A stretch of 30,696 nt of DNA from Tieghemiomyces parasiticus (taxonomy: Eukaryota; Kickxellomycota; Dimargaritomycetes; Dimargaritales; Dimargaritaceae): the NCBI GenBank assembly GCA_027575765.1, contig JANBPT010000562.1, forward strand, positions 1 through 30,696, read 5' to 3'. Positions 21,074-29,238 of this stretch are shown piece by piece (positions within the stretch are counted from its first letter, which is position 1; each line of letters opens with the position of its first letter). Made by a program: the position numbers and the translations under genes. The notes below the pieces were generated by a model, which worked only from the letters and a program-made list of their open reading frames with translations, was not told where the DNA came from and made no database searches.

Positions 21074-21576
21074 GGTAGGCGAGAGGGAGATAAATAATAA
21101 AACTTTTAAAATAAACGGGTTGGTAGTAAAGAGAAGTGGGACGTGGCACGATTGAAAACAACTTGAGAGGGAACGCCAATCCGCGGATAGCAGGGATAGT
21201 GCCAAACCTACGGCTGGGCTTGTGCTATTGGCAGTCCTAGTTTTCCCAAAATGGTACTGGTTGTCCTATCCACTCTCTGCTGCTAAATTATCCACACCGA
21301 TTCTCCCCCCCTTTACCCCTCTTTCTGCCTTTACTCCCTTGTTCTCATCCATCAGTCATCATGCCGAGATTGGTTTACAGCTGTCATGATCATCACGATA
21401 GGGGCACTATGACGTCCTGGGTATCAAGGTGTTGTACCATCAAGTCATGTGACCCACGTTTCCTTAATAAAGCATCGAACTGGTCAAATGGAAAGGATAC
21501 AGCTTTACTTGTGCAGTAAACGAGAGAATATTCGAATGGCGGTGAACTGCATGGCAGCCCTTACGCCAGAGACACA
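21074..21576. other. Spacer between Nudix and CHY-finger genes
   Basis: About 500 bases. On the minus strand it holds the Nudix promoter (AT-rich just upstream of 21073) and the 3' flank of the zinc-finger gene. On the plus strand there is a pyrimidine-rich run (about 21293-21358) directly before an ATG at 21361 that opens only a 50-codon frame ending at 21513. That frame has no recognisable domain. Confidence 0.45.
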
Positions 21577-24152
21577 TTAGCCCTTTTTGGCCACCGTTTT
21601 CGTCAGTCCACGGTACTTGTGCGGGTCCCGGCGGCTCATTTTGGTGCGGTCACGCATTCCCTCGCCACCCTCCCAGAACGGGCGCCCATCCTGGCGTTTG
21701 ACAGTTGATCCGGCACAGTGCACGCACACGTTGCCCGGTTGGAAGGATTGCTCGCGAGAGCACAGGCCGCAGATGATCCGCCGCGCCAGTTCGCTCTCAT
21801 GATCTTCCACGTCGTCGTGGCAGTTGTCGCAGGGGTACACTTTGCCACAACAGGGGAAGCGGAACCAGCGAAAGGACTTCCGGTAGTGCTTACAAGCTCC
21901 TTTGGTGGGCAGGGGCTGTGTAAGGGGGGTATACGTGGGAAGGTAGCAGACGTTTAGAGATGTAAGTGGGTTAATCAGAGGGAGGGGGTACGGGAAGAGC
22001 CAAGGTGCAAAGAGACTGGTTAAGCTGGAATCCACACCGGATATGGGTCGCAACGACGGCTTACCTGGCCGGGGACAATCCCAAGCTTCTCCTTCGTTAC
22101 CCGGTTTGCTTTCGCCACGGTGCCCTGGTACTTTTCTGGGGTAGCGAGGGGCCAACCCGGTGAGATGCGGAGGAACCGGATGCCCTGGACGTTAAACTTG
22201 ATGCGCTGGTGGCACTGCGGACAGGGGAAGTTGACCAAGGACGCCGGAGTAACCGCCGATAGCGGCTGCGCCGATGATCCCTGGGCTGGCGGACTGGCTG
22301 GTACGGTATTGGTGCCAGTATCATCGGTGGGCGTGGCCGGCCGGGTGTCTGTAACGGGACCTATTGAACGCACTGAAGCGGCTGCCTCGCGTGGGGGCAC
22401 CGCCTCGTGGTTACAGTGGCTGCACACTGCGTGGAAGCTGGACGGAAGGAGGTCGAGCGGTTCGCAGCCCTCCGTATCCAAGAAACCGACCGAAAACGAA
22501 CCTGAGTGGATATAATCTGGGCGGAACCGGGCACCGAGGCCCTGCTGGCAGGAAGGGCACCGGGTCCACCGCGGGTGGTCGTACACGAACTCTGTCGCAA
22601 CGCCCGAAGTACTGGTGGGTGGGGCGGTTTTAACACCCGTGCTGGGCCGCTCATAGGTGGGTGCAATGTTGGTAAACGAATTAGATGTGCGGCACCGCGC
22701 ACAGGTGACTTGTAGGCTCAGTTGGGAGCAAAAGATGAGGTCGGCCGAGAGAAGCTCGGTGTGGACCGCCTGAATGTGGATCCCTCGGCGCGAGGGCGAG
22801 CGGAAGAGCTGCCCGGCAGAGGCCGGCACCGTGCCGGGGCCCGAATGACCGCCGAGTCCATGCACATCAGCGGCATTATTTGAAGCACTACCCAGCGCTA
22901 AGCCGTCAAAGGCCATGGCCAAGGGATCCACGGTCAGCAGCGTTCCCAACTCTCGGTCCAGCCAGTTGAGAACTTGAACTAATGATTTATGTGGGTACTG
23001 GCGCATATGGTCGGTGAAGGCCCGGCCTGCCGCCGCTAAGCGCATCGGTTGAAATGCCGCGTCGGGTTCCAAAGGTTCCAGTTCAAGCTCGGCAGGGACA
23101 GCCGGGTAGGCCTGAGGGATGCTAAAGATGAGGTGTAGTCCACGCTGGCGGAACGGGAAATCCGGATCGGTGGCCGCAAAATCTGCCGCCACACGGAAGG
23201 GGTCGTCCATCGACTGCGTGAGCGGCCAGTACGCCGGGCGGAGCCGCCGCTCAAGCTGGCCGAGTTCCATAGTGCGACGGTCGGCCGCGGGACGTCGTGG
23301 GGCAGCCACTGGCGGGCGGGTCACGGGCGCCCGGGCCGCGATACTGGGCCCAGGCCGGGTCCGGGCGGGTTTCGACACTGAGTTTCGCGAGGACGCCGTC
23401 GCGACGGATGGTGGTGCGGCAGGCTCTGCCGTCCCGCGGTGATTAATAAACCGGACGACCGGCGCCGGGTCCTTTTTCATCAGGGCCTCAAGGTGCTTGT
23501 CTAGGTGTTCGACGAGTACTCGCAGAGACAAAGGGTCAGGGTGGGCAGCCGCATTGCGAAGGACGAACTGCTCAATATTAATACGCACACCGGTAGGTAC
23601 GTTGGGGTTTCGTACTATGACCCCCACCAGTTGGGGCAGGCCTGTCGCCCCCTTCTCCCCTTCGGTCTGAGTAATGGTCGGGTCAGAAGCAACAGCAAGG
23701 GCAAACTGTATGTGGAGGTATGCGATGTCGAAGGGAAATTCGGGATCCGAGGGCGGGAAGGCCACGGAGACGCACGCCGTGCCCGCAGTCGTATCAGGCG
23801 TATCTACATCCGTTTTCCAAACTGGATGGGCCTTCAACTCATCAACGAGGTGGCCAATGGACGGAAGTGGTGGCGGTGCAGCCGTCCTGGCCTGTGCTAG
23901 TTTTGGGTTCCGAACCTGGGTTTCGTTGCCGCTGCGTCTGGGCCGCCGCTGGCGGGGCCGCTGGCGCGATCGGCTTGAATGGGGTTCGGCCGCTACAGTG
24001 GTAGAGGTCGAAGACTCAGAAGGAGGCACATGCCTGAAGGCGCACTGGTCACCGGCTCGGCAGAATCCTTTGGCGAAGAAATGGCACGGCGGTGGCGGGC
24101 GGAGGCGGGTGGTGGTCGGGGCTTGTGAGGGTTTGGGTTCCGAGGAGGCCAT
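21577..24152 (-). CDS. CCCH and CHY zinc-finger protein, two exons
   Basis: Exons 24152-22065 and 21915-21577 join to 808 residues. A CCCH finger of spacing C-x7-C-x5-C-x3-H lies at 23-41, a type that often binds RNA. An Arg/Ser-rich stretch follows. Two blocks look like divergent RWD domains: about 98-225 (with LPQLVGVIVRNPNVP) and about 296-405 (with LHLIFSIPQAYPAVPAELEL). Four CxxC pairs follow (484/487, 532/535, 577/580, 644/647), probably two zinc ribbons. The C-terminal CHY finger runs from Cys704 to Cys763 (CKHYRKSFRWFRFPCCGKVY, then CDNCH, CGLCS, CVHC). The tail FWEGGEGMRDRTKMSRRDP is also conserved in fungal CHY proteins. CHY fingers occur in the ubiquitin ligase RCHY1 and in yeast Hot13; there is no RING here, so ligase activity is not expected. 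Function is unknown. A TATA box lies 190 bases upstream. Confidence 0.85.
21916..22064 (-). other. Intron of the CHY-finger gene
   Basis: The donor is CAG|GTAAGC (at 22064) and the acceptor TTACACAG| (at 21916); the intron is 149 nt and phase 0. Joining GIVPGQ to PLPTKGACKHY brings the CHY finger in frame. Without splicing the first exon would stop at 22020. Confidence 0.88.
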
Positions 24153-24340
24153 AGCAGAGGTTCAATGGGATTGCCGGGGATGTAGTTCAGTCGAGTAGAA
24201 GGTAAGCCAAGGAGATGCGGCGAAAAGGAGGTGCCGATGGGATGAACGGCCGCTGCGAAAGGCCGGAGGTAGTAAGCGCTAGGAAGGTAGAATAACCAAA
24301 GGTTCTGTGAGTGAGTCTCCCAGTAGAGCAGCGGAGCGCT

Positions 24341-24350
24341 CTCTTTTATA
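24341..24350 (-). promoter_or_regulatory. TATA box of the CHY-finger gene
   Basis: The minus strand reads TATAAAAGAG, close to the TATA consensus, about 190 bases upstream of the ATG at 24152. The predicted leader is C- and T-rich, like those of other genes in the window. Confidence 0.5.
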
Positions 24351-24616
24351 TGGTAGGCCCTAGCGAGCCAAAACTACTAGGGTTGTGGTATACCAGGGAA
24401 ACTAGTAGTGCACCTCTTGCGGCCATCCGGTGTGACCGCCGGGTTCCAGGGGAACTTTGGACCTGCAATGAGCAACAGGCAGGTCACTGGGGTTCCACCA
24501 TTAAAGACTAGCCAGCGTATGGTCATAGTAGTTCCTCAATTAATGGTATAGTAAAGCAATTGAGGGGATCAAGTGTAGCCGCTCTGCTACCTGCTCGATG
24601 CCGCAGTTGAGTCGCG

Positions 24617-24678
24617 GCTGCGGATCAATAATCACAGTGGAGTGGTAGCTGCGGATCAATGGCTGCAGTGGCTTCAAG
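24617..24678 (+). repeat. Imperfect tandem repeat, two 31-bp units
   Basis: Both units start with GCTGCGGATCAAT (24617-24629 and 24648-24660) and share CAGTGG eight bases later. The rest has diverged. No function is apparent. Confidence 0.5.
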
Positions 24679-26221
24679 ATTAGCCCCTCAGCCGCAACAA
24701 CAGGGTACACATGGACTACGCAATAGACTAGCTTGGCAGTCTCAACCCAAAAGGGGTCGATCCGCTTGAGGGATATGGCCAATATTGCCGTGGTGACGAG
24801 GGTTTCATGATGTACTTTAGAAATATCAGTTGCCCGATGGGGGGGGGGGCGAGTTCCCCCCGCCTGGCCGAAAATCTTCGGGGACGCTGTGCCAGGTATG
24901 GATTTTAGGTCTCTAGGCGTCCGTATTTACATGCCGTCGTCAACCCATTGGTTCGCTAATAGCAAATTACTATGTAATCCCCCATATGGGCAAGCACGGG
25001 CACAGGTCCCTATGAAGTGTCAGTGTACATTTGTCTCTACGGAGATGGGTGGGTTGCAATGTCAAACACATTCACATACTCGGTGAGGGCAGTCGTATAT
25101 ATAATGGACAACAAGGGGCGACCATCTTCCTATCCTAAACTAACCACCTTGACTGCCATAATTAGAGGTTAGTGGCGTTAGGCTGGGTTAAAAGTCTCAA
25201 CCTTCCCTGGCCAGCATTATTGCCAACTTTACGCGAATGTGGTATGCAATGAAGATATTACCACCCATCGCTCTTTGCATTCCAGTAAAGCGTTTGGGCT
25301 ACTTCACCCGGGTGAAGCCGTGCACCTTATTAGCGGTCCTTGTATCGATCAACACTTGTATCTTCTTTTCCCGGCTCCAGCATTCGGTGGACCTAAATGT
25401 TTGTTGGACCTGTATAGATGGAGATACCCATGGCGTTTCTATACCCCGCTCTAACCCGAAGGTGCAGTCATGAAGACTAAAAGTTGGGGCCTGTTGACAC
25501 TCACGCGCACTTTGCACCTCGTTAATCTTCAGCCGTGACAACGACAGCGAATAGTGGCTCCATGCTGACGAAGTAGCCGGCATCCCCCCTTCCGTTGGAC
25601 GATGAATTCCGAGATGGTCAAATTGGGCAAAGGAGGAGAGCCCTGCAGCAGTTCACGACTTCCCTCTTCTCTACGTTCGTCCCCATACCGAATACTATGG
25701 GGCCCCAGGACATACGTAGTCATGGCCAGCCGCCCAAACCCCTATTATTGATGCCACTGTGCCCTTGGTTCGGGTTCTGTAATGTCCAAATTAGGCACTG
25801 ATGGGCCCTGTAGCGCCCGTCTCTTCCTTCTACGATTCCAACCTACTGGGACGAGTAGTGTTTTCCGCTTACACCAGCTAGTGATTGGGACCGTCCTCCC
25901 GAGATGCTGCCTCCCATTGGGCCCTGCCAGCGACAGGTCCACGGCGAGACCCTGGTCTTCCTGTACCACTACGGTGCATTGGTATCATGAGCCCCAGCGG
26001 CTGTTCCAATGAACAACTGGTCCCGTGGGTCGACATCTATTTTATGCGCCGACTGCAATCGGTCGGTGAACCTCAGCCGTTTGTCGAGGGTCCGTGGGCC
26101 TTAGCATCGGTGCGTAAGGGAGGGTAGTTGGCCAATTACCTGGCGCTTGCACGCAGTTTCTAGACGGCCTGCCCACCTTAGGTTTGAAGTACGGTCGAAT
26201 GGCCGTCCTAACCAGGTGCCG

Positions 26222-26229
26222 TATAAATA
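26222..26229 (+). promoter_or_regulatory. TATA box of the small secreted gene
   Basis: TATAAATA lies 136 bases before the ATG at 26365. A strongly pyrimidine-rich leader fills the space between. Confidence 0.5.
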
Positions 26230-26364
26230 ACCTTACCCGTTCCCTCCTGCTGCCTCCATCATCAACCACTACCACTCGATTACGACCACCTTCTTTCTGA
26301 GTAGCCTCCTTCCACTCCGTACTTCAGCCCACCACCGTCTCCCCCCCTGCCACACTCCATTACC

Positions 26365-26712
26365 ATGCAGTTCTTCACTGCCGCCCTCATTACCGTCGCC
26401 GTCGCCGCCACCTTGGGCCAGACACAGTCGCTGCCCGCCACTGTCGAGCTGCACCGTCGTAGCCCTGGCCTCAGGAGAATCTCGACCGCCGTCGCCGTCA
26501 ACGCCGCCTTGTCCCGGGAACAGTCGCAGCCCGCCAACGCCTAGCTGCACCGTCGTAGCCCTGGCCTCGGGAAATTCTCGGCCACCGTCGCCGGTGGTGT
26601 CTCCGGATACAAACTGGCCAAGAAGGCGGGGGCTGGTACCTTGGGCAAAGTGGCCGGGGGTGTCGCCGGCGCGTATGGCCTTCGCAAGGGGTACACGGCT
26701 GTGAAGAGTTAA
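26365..26712 (+). pseudogene. Small signal-peptide gene with internal duplication and in-frame stop
   Basis: From the ATG the frame reads a signal peptide (MQFFTAALITVAVAATLGQT) and 59 residues in all before TAG at 26542-26544. The same frame then continues for 55 more codons to TAA at 26710-26712 with a Gly/Lys-rich, GxxxG-containing segment. The cause is visible: codons 11-42 and 43-74 (26395-26490 and 26491-26586) are a 96-nt tandem duplication, about 81% identical by hand count, and the TAG replaces a GAG of the first copy. Either the gene is a disabled secreted peptide gene, or the 59-residue product is made, or splicing (a non-consensus GTCGAG donor at 26443 and the CCTAG acceptor at 26544 would remove 102 nt in frame) or readthrough restores the tail. 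The TATA box and leader look intact. No family is recognised. Confidence 0.5.
26395..26586 (+). repeat. 96-nt in-frame tandem duplication
   Basis: Two adjacent 32-codon units start at 26395 and 26491. A 24-base core encoding LHRRSPGL is identical in both (26449-26472 and 26545-26568); I count 18 differences over 96 positions. One difference creates the TAG at 26542. Confidence 0.8.
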
Positions 26713-29238
26713 GCCACTGTGGGAAGTAGCCGTATTGAATACAGTGGTACGTCCGGGATAAGCAAGGTTTACCTGACTTGGCCGCCATCCGCCCACTAAA
26801 TACGGCAACACCATAGCAAATGCTCTCCCCTCGACTCCCCTCTGCTAGGGCTGGCCAGTACCTGTATACTTTGTTTTTATATAGCTCGGCGTATCTTAAC
26901 CTCTTACCTTGTAGTATTTACATTTCTATTTTAGGAGCCCTCGTCTTTAGCCTCCATAATAGCCGGGCGGGTATGTTTGTATAAATCACAACAATGAATC
27001 ACCATCTTCGTTAAAAATACTGCCGCCGAAGTTAGGTTATTCTAGGCCACGTTAAGCCTTAGGATCATGCGATGTAGCAGAATTTATAAGACTGCCACTG
27101 TAAGTGTCGTCGAAGATACTAACAGGATACCGTCATCACTGCACGTCATATCCGGTGGCAGGCCTTGGAATTATCTCTAGTCTTCGTCGGTCTGAAAGAC
27201 GTGCAGAGAATGCAGCGGCCAAGGAGGGCTTCTAAAAAAAGTGAAGAACCCCGTAGCCCAATTTTTGCAGAGGCTGATGGCGTCAAAGGAAAGCATGGAC
27301 AATTGGACAAGGTAAGGGTCGCTCTTGGACAGGTGTAGCCTGGCAGTGCCGTCAACGCATGCAAAGGCAAGCAGTGTTAAGTGCAAATGTAGTAATTCAT
27401 GGGTCAGACCTGCTGATCCAATGTAGCCACTGGTGTTCTCAACGACCACAGCCATATTACCCGGGCGCACCCTGCCCTTTGAAATGCCATACACACAATA
27501 TATCATCCCAAAGGTGTATATCTCTATATAATTCATATTCGTCCTTCAGACTGATCGCCATCAAACTGGGAAACTTGGTAGATAGGCTTCAACTGTTTCA
27601 CACCGCTTCCTTCACAGTTTCTAGATCGGTATCTGTATAGCTCCCAATTCCTGACAGCCTCAGCGTTCTTGAGTTGGGTCGTGGCTAGTTTAAGTTTCCC
27701 AAGCTAGGGATCAAAGGCCAGATAATGACCGATTGAGATGTATTCATGAATACGCAGGTGCTAGCGGCTTTTTGTCGGAGGACATTCTCATGAATAGCGG
27801 GACTTTGAAGTAACCAGTAGTGCCAAATACTCTTCTCGAAATCGGTAGCCTTCGGGTAGACCCAGGGTATAATCAATCTACGTAGCTGTGGTAGGCGAAA
27901 GCCGAGAGAAGGAAGTTTTTAAAAAGCTGAGAAGTACAAAGGAAGATTAGATGGCCGTCGTCGTTTCGGCGCTGTGCACTCTTTATAGCTGCTATTTTTT
28001 GCTTAGAGGACAGTACTTTCGCGGGTCTTCGGTCTGGTGGCCTTTGGGAAAGAATGACTTCAAGGAGGGAAGGCCATTTGAGGTCGTGAGTCATGAAGAG
28101 CGGCGTCACCCATGCAGGAGGGGTGGAGGTTTTGTCGGCAGGGGTACCCCAAAGTGAGTGCTCTTTTTCTTGTTGGGGGTATGATAGTAGCCCCAACTTA
28201 TTAATTAGGTTGGTGTAAATAGTTACGAGGGTGGTATGGACAGTGTGGAGCGGTTACGTATGAGTTTATCGAGGACTTTAGTCTAGTAGAAACCGGGTCA
28301 ACTCCTCGCCGAGCTCAACATTACGGTCCAGTAGCTGGTAAGATTGTAGCTAACTTTCAGGGGAACCGCAAATCCTCTGGAAACAGGTAAACTATATCAA
28401 GCGGGCAGTAACCTTGCCCGAAAGACGTACCCATGTCAAACCTTCCAGTTTCGCCTCCCCCCCCCCATGAGCTGCAAAGCAGCCTCCCTTTACATCACCT
28501 TCCACGCCTTATCCTATGCACTACCCCTCCCACACTTACGTTATACGCTATGTTCTTTCCACACACCCTCTTACCTACTCGGGCTACTCGCATGCGACTC
28601 CCCCCGCTTACCCCTCACGAGTCTGCTTCTGCCAACGGCTTTCAAAGGTTGTTATTCGCACACACTCTGGCAGTCACTAGGGCCACCTCTTTGCCCAAGC
28701 ACCGGATACATAAGTCACAGGTGGCGCCTAAACAATGGGCAACACAATTATCCGACAACCAAACTCCCCTCTAGGCACCTAGCCCTTCCGTTTCAAAATG
28801 CCCTTGTCCCGGCATTTTCCCTATCACCTTATGTAACGTTGGAGTCGGTACGAAAAAAACAACTAGGTATTGGACAAGGTAATCTTCTTGGACCGTGTAA
28901 CAGTAATTCCAGAATGCACCATAAATGTTCAAGACTCGTTTCTAAGCCCGTCAAAGAAGCGCATGAGGATAGTCCGTACTGCGTAAATTGGAGCTGTGGA
29001 CGACATGTAACAGGGTCCTGAATTGTTTTAGGAATCGTGCCGCCCTCGCTCTAGGACGACGGCCATCATTGGCCTCACTTAACCATGTATAGCTCATAAA
29101 CCGCCATCAATGGGATGGTACCCCCCTCATTACATCGATAGAAGCAGGCTGACATGTATAAAACTGACTTGGCCTTAACCACGACTCGGCTCTTAGCACG
29201 CTAGCTTGATGGCCATTGACCCAGTATAATTCAGTGTC
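26713..29238. other. 2.5 kb spacer without a supported gene
   Basis: This lies between the small secreted gene and the 3' end of Ku80. A plus-strand frame of 184 codons (28467-29021) starts with ATG after a C-rich run, but has no domain and no gene-like codon pattern. A minus-strand TATAAAG (near 27982-27988) with a pyrimidine-rich stretch after it has no ORF. I cannot support any gene here. Confidence 0.45.

Larger units (their letters stand above)
24153..26364. other. 2.2 kb divergent spacer
   Basis: This holds the promoters of the CHY-finger gene (left) and the small secreted gene (right). A two-copy imperfect 31-bp repeat lies at 24617-24678, and an 11-base G run at about 24839-24849 is followed by a C run that could pair with it. 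No convincing ORF or RNA gene is found in the middle 1.8 kb. Confidence 0.5.

Noticed and set aside
24311..24360. D-arm-like GTAGAGC/GCGCTCTC sequence on the plus strand
   Set aside because: No T-arm or acceptor pairing at the right distance; it overlaps the TATA box of the CHY-finger gene.
26269..26814. 181-codon minus-strand frame with repeated DGDGG-type segments
   Set aside because: It is the antisense of the small secreted gene; its internal repeats are the 96-nt duplication read on the other strand, and it starts at a TTG.
27685..28196. Two adjoining minus-strand frames (107 and 63 codons) considered as one broken gene
   Set aside because: Neither has a domain or coding-like composition, and a TATA-like box lies inside the first.
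28467..29021. 184-codon plus-strand frame starting with ATG after a C-rich run
   Set aside because: No recognisable domain, mixed codon endings unlike the GC-ending real genes, and no similarity to any family I know.
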